Translations under genes and position numbers: made by a program
Assembly (NCBI RefSeq): GCF_014206815.1
Contig: NZ_JACHNP010000002.1
Location: 620,001-684,000 of the forward strand
Length of the DNA: 64,000 bases
Origin: Xanthomonas sp. F10
GTDB lineage: Bacteria; Pseudomonadota; Gammaproteobacteria; Xanthomonadales; Xanthomonadaceae
Direction: 5' to 3'
The notes under the pieces: model-generated
Database searches by the model: none
What the model was told of the DNA's origin: nothing
The model's input: the letters and a program-made list of their open reading frames with translations, nothing else
Part shown: positions 27,476-39,357 of the stretch, piece by piece
Numbering within the stretch: the stretch's first letter is position 1
How the letters are laid out: each line of letters begins with the position of its first letter

Positions 27476-27859
27476 ATGTCCCGCCAGATCATCCATACCG
27501 ACCGTGCACCGGCTGCGATCGGTCCGTATTCGCAGGCCGTGCGCGCCGGCAACACCGTGTACTTCTCCGGGCAGATCCCGCTGGATCCGGCCACCGGCGA
27601 GATCGTCGCCGGCGACATCGCCGCGCAGGCGCGCCGCGCCTTCGACAACCTGCAGGCGGTGGCCGAGGCGGCCGGCGGCTCGCTGGATCGCATCGTGCGC
27701 CTGGGGCTGTATCTCACCGACCTGGCGCAGTTCGCGCAGGTCAACGCGGTGATGCAGGACTACTTCCAGGCGCCGTTCCCCGCGCGTTCCACCATCGAAG
27801 TCTCGGCCCTGCCCAAGGGCGCGGGCTTCGAAGTGGACGCGGTGATGGTGCTGGACTGA
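27476..27859 (+). CDS. ridA: RidA family reactive imine/enamine deaminase
   Basis: A 127-residue YjgF/YER057c/UK114 protein that hydrolyses 2-aminoacrylate and related enamines, protecting PLP enzymes. Signatures: APAAIGPYSQAVRAGNTVYFSGQIPLDP at the N-terminus, and PARSTIEVSALPKGAGFEVDAV at the C-terminus with the Arg that binds the substrate carboxylate. The start at 27476 is preceded by ACGGAG. It occupies the place between spoT and recG that trmH holds in E. coli, and recG follows after 9 bp. Confidence 0.96.
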   Translation: MSRQIIHTDRAPAAIGPYSQAVRAGNTVYFSGQIPLDPATGEIVAGDIAAQARRAFDNLQAVAEAAGGSLDRIVRLGLYLTDLAQFAQVNAVMQDYFQAPFPARSTIEVSALPKGAGFEVDAVMVLD

Positions 27860-27868
27860 TCCCCCGCC

Positions 27869-30022
27869 GTGCCGCGCGTGCAGGTTCCGGCGCCGGCGCC
27901 GGCGCTGTCGGCGGCAGGCGAGGTGCCGCTGACCACGCTGCCCGGCGTCGGACCCAAGCTGGCGGAGAAATTCGCCGCGCGCGGCCTGTCCACGCTGCAG
28001 GACCTGTGGCTGCACCTGCCGCTGCGCTATGAGGATCGCACCCGCCTGACCACGGTGGCGGCGCTGCAACCCGGCGTGCCCGCGCAGATCGAGGGGCGGG
28101 TGCAGGCGGTGGACCGTGGCTTCCGCTACCGGCCGATGCTGCGCGTGGCGGTGGCCGACGACTCGCGCGGCACCCTGGTGCTGCGCTTCTTCCAGTTCCG
28201 TGCGGCGCAGGCGGCGCAGTTCGCGGTCGGTGCGCGCTTGCGCGCCTTCGGCACGCCCAAGCCGGGCCAGCACGGGCTGGAGTTCGTGCATCCCAGCTAT
28301 CAGATCCTCGGCGAGGACGACGACGCGGCGTTGGGTGATCGCCTAGATCCGGTGTACCCGGCGGTGGAGGGCGTCGGCCCGGCGACCGTACGCCGGCTGA
28401 TCGGCCAGGCGCTGGACCGTCTGCCCGAGGAGGCGGCGCTGGAACTGCTGCCGGCGTCGTTGCTGGCCGAACTCGGCTTGCCGTCGTTGCGCAGCGCGCT
28501 GCTGGTCGCGCACCGGCCGCCGCCGCAGGCCGATCTGGCCGCGCTCGCCGCCGGCCTGCATCCGGCGCAGCAGCGCCTGGCGCTGGAGGAGTTGCTCGCG
28601 CATCACCTGAGCCTGCGGCGCCAGCGCATCGCCCTGCAGTGCCAGCCGGCGCCGTCGCTGCGCGGTCGCGGGCTGCTGGCCAAGCGCCTGCAGCAGTCGC
28701 TGCCGTTCCAACTGACAGGCGCACAGCAGCGCGTGTTCGCGCAGATCCGCGCCGATCTGGAGCGGCCGGCGCCGATGCTGCGGCTGGTGCAGGGCGACGT
28801 CGGCAGCGGCAAGACCGTGGTCGCCGCGCTGGCGGCGATGCTGGCGGTGGATAAGCGCAAGCAGGCGGCGCTGGCGGCGCCCACCGAACTGCTCGCCGAG
28901 CAGCATCTGGCCAACCTGCGCGGTTGGCTGGAGCCGCTGGGCGTGCGCGTGGCCTGGCTGGCCGGCAAGGTCACCGGCAAGGCGCGCAGCGCGACCCTGG
29001 CGCAGATCGCCTCCGGCGAGGCGCAGGTGGTGGTCGGCACGCATGCGCTGATGCAGGAGGCGGTGCGCTTCCACGACCTGGCCCTGGCCATCGTCGACGA
29101 GCAGCACCGCTTCGGCGTGCACCAGCGGCTGGCGCTGCGCGACAAGGGCGCCTCGGGCGCGGGCGTGCCGCACCAGTTGGTGATGACCGCCACGCCGATC
29201 CCGCGCACGCTGGCGATGGCCGCGTATGCCGACCTGGATGTTTCCTCGATCGACGAACTGCCGCCGGGACGCACCCCGGTGCAGACCATCGTGCTCAACG
29301 CCGAGCGCCGTCCCGAACTGGTGCAGCGCATCCGCGTGGCCTGTGCCGAAGGCCGGCAGGCCTACTGGGTCTGCACGCTGATCGAAGAGGCCGAGGACAG
29401 CGAGAAATCCGCGCAGGCCGGCGCCGGCCACCGGCTCGAGGCCAGCGCCGCGCAGGCTACCTTCGAGGCGCTGTCGGCGCAGTTGCCGGAACTGCGCGTG
29501 GGCCTGGTGCATGGGCGCATGAAGCCGGCGGAGAAGCAGGCGGCGATGCGCGCGTTCAAGCAGGGCGAGATCGACCTGCTGGTCGCCACCACGGTCATCG
29601 AGGTCGGTGTGGACGTGCCCAACGCTTCGCTGATGATCATCGAGAACGCCGAACGCCTGGGCCTGGCGCAGTTGCACCAGCTGCGCGGCCGGGTCGGGCG
29701 CGGTGCGGCGGCGTCGAGCTGCGTGCTGATGTACCAGGCGCCGCTGTCGGCGATGGCGCGGCAGCGCCTGGAAACCATGCGCCAGACCAACGACGGCTTC
29801 GTCATCGCCGAAAAGGACCTGGAACTGCGCGGCCCCGGCGAACTGCTCGGCACCCGCCAGACCGGCCTGGCCGCGTTCCGCGTGGCCGACCTGGCCCGCG
29901 ACGCCGGCCTGCTGCCGCGCGTGCACGCCCTGGCCGACCGGCTGCTGGAGGAGGCGCCGGTCCTGGCCGACCGCATCGTCGCGCGCTGGGTCGGCGGCGC
30001 GGTGCGGTTCGCCGGGGCGTGA
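27869..30022 (+). CDS. recG: ATP-dependent DNA helicase RecG
   Basis: A 717-residue superfamily-2 helicase that remodels stalled forks and branch junctions. The N-terminal wedge/OB region begins TTLPGVGPKLAEKFAARGL. Helicase motifs: Walker A GDVGSGKTVVA, Walker B DEQHRFG, motif III TATPIPRTLAM, and RGRVGRG in motif VI, then the C-terminal LELRGPGELLGTRQTG. The start is GTG at 27869, 9 bp after ridA; no in-frame ATG precedes the conserved region. Length agrees with other RecG proteins (about 690-720). Confidence 0.97.
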   Translation: MPRVQVPAPAPALSAAGEVPLTTLPGVGPKLAEKFAARGLSTLQDLWLHLPLRYEDRTRLTTVAALQPGVPAQIEGRVQAVDRGFRYRPMLRVAVADDSRGTLVLRFFQFRAAQAAQFAVGARLRAFGTPKPGQHGLEFVHPSYQILGEDDDAALGDRLDPVYPAVEGVGPATVRRLIGQALDRLPEEAALELLPASLLAELGLPSLRSALLVAHRPPPQADLAALAAGLHPAQQRLALEELLAHHLSLRRQRIALQCQPAPSLRGRGLLAKRLQQSLPFQLTGAQQRVFAQIRADLERPAPMLRLVQGDVGSGKTVVAALAAMLAVDKRKQAALAAPTELLAEQHLANLRGWLEPLGVRVAWLAGKVTGKARSATLAQIASGEAQVVVGTHALMQEAVRFHDLALAIVDEQHRFGVHQRLALRDKGASGAGVPHQLVMTATPIPRTLAMAAYADLDVSSIDELPPGRTPVQTIVLNAERRPELVQRIRVACAEGRQAYWVCTLIEEAEDSEKSAQAGAGHRLEASAAQATFEALSAQLPELRVGLVHGRMKPAEKQAAMRAFKQGEIDLLVATTVIEVGVDVPNASLMIIENAERLGLAQLHQLRGRVGRGAAASSCVLMYQAPLSAMARQRLETMRQTNDGFVIAEKDLELRGPGELLGTRQTGLAAFRVADLARDAGLLPRVHALADRLLEEAPVLADRIVARWVGGAVRFAGA

Positions 30023-30026
30023 GGGG

Positions 30027-30234
30027 CGGGGATTCGGCATTGGGGATTGGGGATTCGCAAACGCGATATCGCCACGTCTTTCTCGTAGGAGCGGCTTCAG
30101 CCGCGATGGGGCTGTCCTGGTAACGCCCGGTCGCGGCTGAAGCCGCTCCTACAACGAACAGCGGTGGCGCAGCCTCTGCGAATCCCCGCTTTCAACAGCC
30201 GAATGGCTGGTCATCCCGACTCCCCAATCCCCGC
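30027..30234. repeat. nested repeat: REP pair inside a GGGATTGGGGATTCG pair
   Basis: The left outer arm (GGGGATTCGGCATTGGGGAT, from 30029) starts after the recG stop. The right outer arm (CATCCCGACTCCCCAATCCC, from 30212) ends about 60 bp before the nucleoside hydrolase. The inner REP arms are TAGGAGCGGCTTCAGCCGCG (from 30086) and CGCGGCTGAAGCCGCTCCTA (to 30151). Confidence 0.8.
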
Positions 30235-30296
30235 GCCTTCCCATGCCCGCGCCGCAGTGCCAGACTCGGCGGCCGAATGGACGAGCGAAGCGACGC

Positions 30297-31235
30297 ATGA
30301 GCGACAAGATTCCCCTGTTGATCGATACCGACCCCGGCGTGGACGATGCGCTGGCGCTGCTGATGGCGTTCGCCGATCCGCGCCACGAGGTGGTCGGGCT
30401 GACCATCGCCGCCGGCAACGTCGGGCTGCGCCACACCGTGCGCAATGCGCTGAAGCTGTGCGAAGTGGCCGGGCGCGAGGATGTGCCGGTGTTCGCTGGC
30501 TGCGCCGATCCGCTGCTGCATCCTTCGGTGGACGCCGGGCACGTGCATGGCCAGGACGGCTTCGGCGACGTCGACCTGCCGGCGGCCGCGCGCGGCGCCG
30601 AGGCCGAGCATGCCGCGCTGGCGATCCTGCGCCTGTCGCACCAGTATGCCGGGCGCCTGCTGCTGGTCGCGCTGGGGCCGCTGACCAACATCGCGCTGGC
30701 GCTGAAGCTGGACCCGACCCTGCCGCAGCGCGTCGGCCGCTTCCTGGTGATGGGCGGGGCGATCACCTGCCACGGCAACATCACCCCGGCCGCCGAGTTC
30801 AACATCGCCTTCGACCCGGAGGCCGCGCACATCGTGTTCAAGGCGTTCCCGCACATCGAGGTGGCGGATTGGGAGGCGACCGTGGCGCACGGGCTGCCGC
30901 ACCGCGAGGTCGAGCAGTGGCTGGCGGTGGATGCGCCGAAGGCGCGCTTCTACGAACTGATCTCGCGCAAGACCCGGCTGTGGTCGGAAGACGCGCGCGG
31001 CGAACACTGGTATGCCGCCGACGCACTGGCGATGGCCTGGGCGCTGCAGCCCGACGGTGCCCAGGAGTTGCAGGCGCGCCCGATGCAGATCGAGCTGTCC
31101 GGGGTGCATACCCGCGGCGCCACCCTGGTCGACTGGAACCGCCAGCTGGGCCTGCCGGACAACGCGACCATGCTGATCCGCTACGACCACGCCCGCTTCC
31201 TGGGCCTGGCGCGGGCAGCCGTCGGCGCCGGCTGA
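30297..31235 (+). CDS. inosine/uridine-preferring nucleoside hydrolase
   Basis: A 312-residue IUNH-fold enzyme that cleaves N-ribosidic bonds of nucleosides to base and ribose. The calcium-binding N-terminal motif is intact: IDTDPGVDDALALLMA (residues about 8-23). Further family landmarks are GLTIAAGNVG, VHGQDGFGDV, VALGPLTNIALAL, FLVMGGAITCHGNITPAAEFNIAFDPEAA and the C-terminal YAADALAMAWAL. No nucleoside transporter is nearby, so salvage of intracellular nucleosides is likely. Substrate specificity is not predictable. Confidence 0.93.
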   Translation: MSDKIPLLIDTDPGVDDALALLMAFADPRHEVVGLTIAAGNVGLRHTVRNALKLCEVAGREDVPVFAGCADPLLHPSVDAGHVHGQDGFGDVDLPAAARGAEAEHAALAILRLSHQYAGRLLLVALGPLTNIALALKLDPTLPQRVGRFLVMGGAITCHGNITPAAEFNIAFDPEAAHIVFKAFPHIEVADWEATVAHGLPHREVEQWLAVDAPKARFYELISRKTRLWSEDARGEHWYAADALAMAWALQPDGAQELQARPMQIELSGVHTRGATLVDWNRQLGLPDNATMLIRYDHARFLGLARAAVGAG

Positions 31236-31321
31236 GCCTGTCGATCCCGCCCGCATCCGGGCGGGATCTCCCGGAGCAGGGCCCCCGGGGCGCTGCCACC
31301 GCATCTGTCGCGACGTAAACG

Positions 31322-31351
31322 TTGCGTGGAGGGCGGCAGGGCTGTTATAGT
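31322..31351 (+). promoter_or_regulatory. promoter of the L31 type B gene
   Basis: TTGCGT (31322-31327), an 18-bp spacer and TATAGT (31346-31351) precede the start codon by about 40 bp. The segment TGTTATAG overlaps half of a GTTATA-type Zur half-site, but no matching second half is visible. Confidence 0.6.
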
Positions 31352-31388
31352 TTCCCTCTTGTCCAGCAGCCACCTACGGTGCGAGCCC

Positions 31389-31631
31389 ATGAAGGCCGAC
31401 ATCCATCCCCAGTACCGCGACGTCGTGTTCCACGATGTCACCTCCGATTTCAAGATCCTGACCCGTTCGACCATGTCCTCGAAAGAGACGGTCAAGTGGG
31501 AGGACGGCGAAGAGTATCCGCTGATCAAGGTCGAAATCTCCTCGGCTTCGCACCCGTTCTACACGGGCAAGCACAAGGTCATCGACACCAGCGGCCGCAT
31601 CGACAAGTTCCAGAAGCGCTACGCGCGCTGA
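31389..31631 (+). CDS. rpmE2: ribosomal protein L31 type B (zinc-independent paralogue)
   Basis: An 80-residue L31 of the B type: [28 protein letters not shown], then [39 protein letters not shown]. It has no Cys at all, so it lacks the zinc ribbon of type A L31. In other bacteria such paralogues replace the zinc form under zinc starvation, often under Zur control. It has its own promoter and a terminator 28 bp after the stop, so it is monocistronic. Confidence 0.96.
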   Translation: MKADIHPQYRDVVFHDVTSDFKILTRSTMSSKETVKWEDGEEYPLIKVEISSASHPFYTGKHKVIDTSGRIDKFQKRYAR

Positions 31632-31658
31632 TCGGAACCGTCGAACGGATGTAAAGCG

Positions 31659-31682
31659 ACGGCCGCTTGCGCGGCCGTTTTG
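31659..31682 (+). terminator. Rho-independent terminator after rpmE2
   Basis: ACGGCCGC-TTGC-GCGGCCGT, an 8-bp perfect stem that runs into TTTT. Confidence 0.85.
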
Positions 31683-31821
31683 CTATCCGCTGCATGGTCT
31701 CTTCCCGGCGCGGCCGCGCCGGTGTCATCTTCCCGTGAAAGTGCGGCGAGGATGCAACGCTGTGTCGCTTCCTGCCGCCATCGTGCGGCATGAGGGGTGA
31801 GCGACGACGCAAATGCTGCTG

Positions 31822-31830
31822 TGCGATAAT
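31822..31830 (+). promoter_or_regulatory. extended -10 promoter element upstream of gltA
   Basis: TGCGATAAT (TGn plus GATAAT) lies about 90 bp upstream of the gltA GTG. No good -35 hexamer is seen. The remaining ~290-bp rpmE2-gltA gap holds nothing else I recognise. Confidence 0.5.
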
Positions 31831-31920
31831 GGCGCGATCCGTGGCGATTGCCGTGGACTTCCTTCACGCGTCTGTTCGCAACGTAATCGGACAGGCGCCT
31901 TCCATCGAGGAGCGCACACT

Positions 31921-33210
<1,290 letters not shown>

Positions 33211-33234
33211 TCGATCGCCTTCAAGGCTGTCCGG

Positions 33235-33264
33235 AACGCCCCGCTTTGCGGGGCGTTTTTCGTT
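33235..33264 (+). terminator. Rho-independent terminator after gltA
   Basis: AACGCCCCGC-TTT-GCGGGGCGTT, a 10-bp perfect stem followed by TTTCGTTT. Confidence 0.9.
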
Positions 33265-33403
33265 TGTGGTGGGGCCGAAACGGGAAAGGGGGCCGTCAGG
33301 TGACTCGTCGTGCGCGCTGCAAGCCTGTGTGCGGGCGCCGGCCCAAAGGTGCCGCGCCCATCGCGTCCATGATCCGCATCCGCGACGCGGCGCGCTGCCG
33401 CGT

Positions 33404-34048
33404 TCAGCCGGCCTGGTAGTCGGCGATGTCCTGCTCGGTCAGCAGTTGCCGCAGTTGCGGCATGGAGGCACGCCGCATCGGCTTCTCGTCCACCTGCGAC
33501 AACGGCGCCTGGCGCAGCGCGTCGTAGGGGAGCACGGTCAGGTCGAAGGTCAGCTCCTCGGCGGTGAACAGCCACACCGGGAAGTCCTCGCTGCGCTCGC
33601 GGTCCAGGCGCAGGCGACGGCTGCGCAACTCGGCCGGGATGCGGTGCTCTTCGAGGAAGCGCGCCACTGCCTCGGCATCGTCGCTGTGCAGGTGCAGTTG
33701 CACCGGGCTGTTGGCGTCGGCGGTGCCGTCGTGCACCGGGCCGGCCAGGCGTGGCGCGAACGCGTGCAGGAAGTCCATCGCGCGCAGCGCGGCCTCGCGC
33801 CGTCGGCGCAACTCGCCGGCATGGTCCGGGCCGGCGAACAGCCGCTGGTATTCGCGCAGCGCGTCCTCGATCTCGCTGTTGCGCGGCAGCGAGGCATCGT
33901 CGTGGATGCCGAGCCGGTCGGCGGCCTTGAGCTTGGCCTGATGGAAATCGCGGATGCCGCCTTCGGCCATCAGCCGCGCGGCTTCGTGCGCCAGCCGGCG
34001 ACGGCGTTCGTGCGTGCGGGTCCGGGCGTGTTGCCGAGCGTGGTGCAT
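33404..34048 (-). CDS. conserved hypothetical protein
   Basis: A 214-residue soluble protein I cannot assign. The N-terminus is very basic (ARTRTHERRRRLAHEAARLMAE) and leads into GIRDFHQAKLKAADRLGI and NSEIEDALREYQRLF, a helical pattern common in a proteobacterial family of unknown function. The second half alternates predicted strands (VQLHLHSDDAEAVARFLEE, PAELRSRRLRLDRE, FPVWLFTAEELTFDLTVLPYD). No Cys, signal peptide or membrane segment. Located between gltA and mrcA, opposite to gltA. The codon usage is like that of its neighbours, so it is probably a genuine core gene. Confidence 0.7.
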   Translation of the reverse strand: MHHARQHARTRTHERRRRLAHEAARLMAEGGIRDFHQAKLKAADRLGIHDDASLPRNSEIEDALREYQRLFAGPDHAGELRRRREAALRAMDFLHAFAPRLAGPVHDGTADANSPVQLHLHSDDAEAVARFLEEHRIPAELRSRRLRLDRERSEDFPVWLFTAEELTFDLTVLPYDALRQAPLSQVDEKPMRRASMPQLRQLLTEQDIADYQAG

Positions 34049-34203
34049 GGTGCGCCTCCCCTCAAAGCCTGCCCCGACTGTACCGCAGCCTTGCGAAATT
34101 CAGGTGTAGCCGGCGGCGCTGCGTGGTGCGGCGTCCGCCGGGCGAGGCGCGCCCGGCGAAACAATGCCCCCGGCGGGCGCCGAGGGCGAGGGAGGCGGGG
34201 CGA

Positions 34204-36636
34204 TCAGAAGATGTCGAATGCCGCGTCGTCGGTCTTCTGGTCCTGCAGGCTTTCGTCGAACTGCTGGATGCGGTCCATGTCCTCGGTCTTGACCCATTCG
34301 GTGGCGCCGTTGAGGGTGACCTGGACCATGCCGGCCGGCGGGTCGTTGCGGGCGATCGGCTGGTCCTTCAGCGCCACCCGCATGTAGTCGATCCAGATCG
34401 GCAGCGCCGCCTTGCCGCCGTACTCGCGGTAGCCGAGCGAGCGGTAGTCGTCGCGGCCGACCCAGACCGTGGTCACGTACGGGCCGCCGAAGCCGGAGAA
34501 CCAGGCGTCGCGGTGGTCGTTGGTGGAGCCGGTCTTGCCGCCGACGTCCTCGCGGCCGAGCACCTTGGCGGGAGTGCCGGTGCCGCGCTGGACCACGTCG
34601 CGCATCATCGACACCAATTGATAAGCGGTGCGCTCGTCGATGGCGCGCGGTGCGACCTTGGCCTCCGGATCGGTCGCCGGGGTCTTTTCGTCCGCGGTCG
34701 GTGTGGCGGCGGTCGCGGCCGGCTTGGCCGCCGGCGGCGGCGTGGCCGCGCCGAAGTTGAAGCCGTCCACCACCTGGCTGACCGGCGCGGCATTGCCGCC
34801 GACGCTGCCGCAACTGCGGCACGCGGTCAGCGGATGCTCCTGGAACAGCACCTTGCCGTCGCGGTCGGTGACCTTGTCGATGATCCAGGTGTTGACCAGC
34901 GAGCCGCCGTTGGCGAACACGGTGTAGCCGCGCGCCACCGACAGCGGCGTCAGCGAGGCGGTGCCCAGCGACATCGACAGGTTCGGCGGCAGCTCGGCTT
35001 CCTGGAAGCCGAACTGGCTGATGTACTTGCGTGCGAAGTCCACGCCGATGGCGTCCAGCAGGCGCACCGAGACCAGGTTGCGCGACTGCACCAGCGCCTC
35101 GCGCAGGCGCATCGGGCCGCGGAAGCCGCCGCCGTCGTTCTGCGGCGACCAGGTCTTGCCGCGGCGGTCGCGGAACACCACCGGCGCGTCGAGCACGATC
35201 GAGGCGGGGTTGAAGCCCTTCTCGAACGAGGCCGCGTACAGGAACGGCTTGAAGCTGGAGCCGGGCTGGCGGCGCGCCTGGGTGGCGCGGTTGAACTTGT
35301 TGCCGGCATAGCTGAAGCCGCCGACCATGGCGCGCAGCGCACCGTTGTTGGCGTCCAGCGAGACCAGGGCGGCCTGGCCGCGCGGGATCTGAGTGATCTC
35401 CCATTCGCCCGGCTTGTCGCCGGCCTGGATACGCACCAGGTCGCCGCGCTTGAGCAGGGTGGCCGGGCTGCGCCCGGTCCAGCGGCTGGCGGCCACCGGC
35501 AGCACCAGCTCGGTCTTGTTGGCGAGCACCACGGTGGCGCTGCCGTCGCTGCCGGTGCTGGCGACGATGCTCGGCAGCATCCCGCCCTGCACGTAGACGC
35601 CGCTCAGGTGGCTGGCCAGCGCCGCCGCATCGGCATTGGCGGGGACGTCGAAGTGCTTCTCGACGCCATGCCAGCCATGTCGACGGTCGTAGACGATCAG
35701 GCCCTCGCGCACGGCATGGTTGGCCGCGGTCTGCAGGGTCGAGTCGATGCTGGTATAGACGTGGTAGCCCTTGTCCAGCACGTCGCCGCCGAAGCGCGCG
35801 ATCATCTCCTGACGCACCAGCTCGGCCACGTACGGCGCCTCGACCTCGACCGGGCGCTCGTGCGGCGCGGCGTGCATGGGCACCGCCTTGGCCGCCTCGG
35901 CCTCGGCCGGGGTGATGAAGCCCAGCGCGGCCATGCGGCTGAGCACATAGTTGTCGCGGCGCTGCTTGGCGCGCTCGGGATTGCTGATCGGGTTGCCGCT
36001 GGAGGGGAACTTGGGGATGCCGGCCAGCGAGGCCATCTCGTCCAGGCTCAGCTCGTTGAGCTTCTTGCCGTAGTAGTACTCGGCGGCGGCGGCGATGCCG
36101 TAGGCGCGGTTGCCGAAGAAACTCTTGTTGAGATACAGCTCGAAGATCTCGTCCTTGCTCAGCTCGGCCTCGATCTTGCGCGCCAGCAGGATCTCCGCCA
36201 GCTTGCGGGTGTAGCTGTACTCCGAGCTCAGGAAGAACTGGCGGGCGACCTGCTGGGTGATGGTGGAGCCGCCCGGCACGCGCTTGTCGTTGGTGGTGGC
36301 CAGCAGCCACACCGCGCGGGCGATGCCCTTGTAGTCGACGCCGCCGTGCTCGTAGAAGCGGGCGTCCTCGGTGGCCAGGAAGGCCTGCTTCAGCCGCTCC
36401 GGCACGTCCTTCATGGTGATGGGGTAGCGCCGGGTCTCGCCGAACAGCGCCATCAGCTTGCCGTCGCTGGAGTAGACGTACATGGGCTCCTGCAGTTCGA
36501 CCTTGCGCAGGGTCTGCACGTCCGGGAGCTTGGAGGAAACGACGTAGTACAGCCCGCCTGCCACGGCGGCGCCGACGAGGCCAAGGAGGACGAATGTGAC
36601 CAGCGCCCAGCGCAGCCAACGACGAAAACGGGGCAT
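34204..36636 (-). CDS. mrcA: penicillin-binding protein 1A, bifunctional glycosyltransferase/transpeptidase
   Basis: An 810-residue class A PBP. One N-terminal membrane helix ([24 protein letters not shown]) anchors it. The glycosyltransferase domain has the catalytic Glu in [14 protein letters not shown], then [11 protein letters not shown] and [15 protein letters not shown]. The OB-like insert typical of PBP1A follows. The transpeptidase domain has the active-site serine in [11 protein letters not shown] in QSRNLVSV, and KTG in [15 protein letters not shown] Pro/Ala-rich insert sits before the KTG. It is divergent from pilM, the same arrangement as ponA-pilMNOPQ in Pseudomonas. Confidence 0.97.
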   Translation of the reverse strand: MPRFRRWLRWALVTFVLLGLVGAAVAGGLYYVVSSKLPDVQTLRKVELQEPMYVYSSDGKLMALFGETRRYPITMKDVPERLKQAFLATEDARFYEHGGVDYKGIARAVWLLATTNDKRVPGGSTITQQVARQFFLSSEYSYTRKLAEILLARKIEAELSKDEIFELYLNKSFFGNRAYGIAAAAEYYYGKKLNELSLDEMASLAGIPKFPSSGNPISNPERAKQRRDNYVLSRMAALGFITPAEAEAAKAVPMHAAPHERPVEVEAPYVAELVRQEMIARFGGDVLDKGYHVYTSIDSTLQTAANHAVREGLIVYDRRHGWHGVEKHFDVPANADAAALASHLSGVYVQGGMLPSIVASTGSDGSATVVLANKTELVLPVAASRWTGRSPATLLKRGDLVRIQAGDKPGEWEITQIPRGQAALVSLDANNGALRAMVGGFSYAGNKFNRATQARRQPGSSFKPFLYAASFEKGFNPASIVLDAPVVFRDRRGKTWSPQNDGGGFRGPMRLREALVQSRNLVSVRLLDAIGVDFARKYISQFGFQEAELPPNLSMSLGTASLTPLSVARGYTVFANGGSLVNTWIIDKVTDRDGKVLFQEHPLTACRSCGSVGGNAAPVSQVVDGFNFGAATPPPAAKPAATAATPTADEKTPATDPEAKVAPRAIDERTAYQLVSMMRDVVQRGTGTPAKVLGREDVGGKTGSTNDHRDAWFSGFGGPYVTTVWVGRDDYRSLGYREYGGKAALPIWIDYMRVALKDQPIARNDPPAGMVQVTLNGATEWVKTEDMDRIQQFDESLQDQKTDDAAFDIF

Positions 36637-36749
36637 CGCGAGAGATTCCGATTGCAGATTTCTTGGGCGCAGAGTATAGAGTACGCCGGGGAACGGCTGG
36701 GGCCGGTTCCGGGGATGCGACGGGTTTGCTGCCGCAGGTCATGCCGTGA

Positions 36750-37912
<1,163 letters not shown>

Positions 37913-37913
<1 letters not shown>

Positions 37914-38695
37914 TGGCGAAGATCAATCTGCTGCCCTGGCGGGCGGAACGGCGCAAGCAGCGCGAACGCGAGTTCTATTCGATGCTTGGCCTGGCCGCAT
38001 TCGCCGGGGTGCTGCTGGCGGGGCTGATCTGGTTCTATTACGACCTGCAGATCAGCGGCCAGAACGAACGCAACGCCTATCTGCAGACCGAGATCGAGAA
38101 GGTCCAGGCGCAGAACAAGGAAATCGACACCCTCGACGAGAAGAAGCGCCGGCTGCTGGCGCGCAAGCAGGTCATCGAGGAACTGCAGGCCAAGCGCTCG
38201 CAGATGGTGCATCTGTTCGACTCGCTGGTGCGGACCATTCCCGATGGCGTGGTGCTGACCTCGGTGAAGCAGGAAGGCGACATGCTGACCCTGGAAGGCC
38301 GCTCGCAGTCCAACGCGCGGGTCAGTACCTACATGCGCAACCTCGAAGGCTCTGGCTGGATGACCAATCCGGAGCTGACCGTGATCGAGGCCAAGGCCCA
38401 GGACAAGGAAGCCAAGGGTCCGATCGTCGACACCAAGGCGCTGCCGTACGTGTTCACGCTGCGGGTCAAGCTGCCGGTGCCGGGTGAAAGCGCCGACCCG
38501 GCGGCCGACGCGACAGCACCGGCCGGCTCCGCCGCGCCCGCAACCCCAGGCGCCGCGCCCGCGGGCGGCGCGCCTGGCATGCCGACGCAGACGCCGGGTG
38601 CATCTGCACCTGCCGCGGGCGGTTCCGCCGCACCCGCACCGGCCGCCGCGCCGACGCCCGCTGCCACGCCAGCGCAACAGGGACCGGCGTCATGA
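37913..38695 (+). CDS. pilN: type IV pilus assembly protein PilN
   Basis: A 260-residue bitopic inner-membrane protein. The cytoplasmic N-terminus MAKINLLPWRAERRKQRERE contains the INLLPWR motif that docks in PilM. One membrane helix (MLGLAAFAGVLLAGLIWFYY) is followed by a periplasmic coiled coil and a ferredoxin-like domain. The last ~55 residues are an unusually long Ala/Pro/Gly-rich tail (from about 205) not found in Pseudomonas PilN. Its ATG overlaps the pilM stop by 1 bp. Confidence 0.95.
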
Positions 38696-39357
38696 GCAAG
38701 AAATTCAACATCAAAGAGCTGGATTTCAACAACATCGGCAACTGGCCCCAGCAGGCCAAGATCGTGTTCTGCGTGCTGGTGACCCTGTTCATTCTGGCCA
38801 TGTCGTGGTTCCTGCTCATCAGCAGCAAGAGCGATGAGCTGGAAGGGCTGGAACAGAAGGAAACCGAGCTGCGCGCCACCTTCGAGAAGGAACAGGGCCG
38901 CGCGGTGAACCTGCAGCCGCTCAAGCAGCAGCTGGTGCAGATGGAGAAGGTGCTGCAGCAGATGCTGCGGCAGCTGCCGAGCAAGACCGAGATGCCCGAC
39001 CTGATCATCGACATCTCGCAGACCGCGCTGTCCAGCGGCCTGACCAACGAGTTGTTCCAGCCTGGTCCGGAATCACCGAAGGAGTTCTACGCGGAGAAGC
39101 CGATCGCCCTGCGCATGGTCGGCAGCTACCACCAGTTCGGTGCCTTCGTCAGCGGCGTGGCGTCGCTGCCGCGGGTGGTGATCCTGACCATGCACGACAT
39201 CAACCTGAAGCCGCGCGACAAGAGCAATGGCATCACCGCGCGCGGCGAACTGGAACTGTCCGGTACGGTCAAGACCTATCGCTACCTGGACGACAAGGAA
39301 ATGGAAGAACAGGAGCAGGCGGCGAAGAAGGCCGGCAAGCAAGGCGGTGGCGCATGA
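38692..39357 (+). CDS. pilO: type IV pilus assembly protein PilO
   Basis: A 221-residue PilN partner. IKELDFNNIGNWPQQAKIVFC precedes a membrane helix (VLVTLFILAMSWFLLI), then a coiled coil (ELEGLEQKETELRATFEKEQ) and a periplasmic ferredoxin-like domain with GSYHQFGAFVSGVASLPRVVIL. PilN and PilO form the inner-membrane heterodimer that links PilM to PilP and PilQ. ATGA overlap with pilN. Confidence 0.96.
   Translation: MSKKFNIKELDFNNIGNWPQQAKIVFCVLVTLFILAMSWFLLISSKSDELEGLEQKETELRATFEKEQGRAVNLQPLKQQLVQMEKVLQQMLRQLPSKTEMPDLIIDISQTALSSGLTNELFQPGPESPKEFYAEKPIALRMVGSYHQFGAFVSGVASLPRVVILTMHDINLKPRDKSNGITARGELELSGTVKTYRYLDDKEMEEQEQAAKKAGKQGGGA

Noticed and set aside
33404-34048. Gene as a nucleotidyltransferase or ligase
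   Set aside because: Relatives sometimes carry such names, but I see no catalytic motif, so I left it unassigned.
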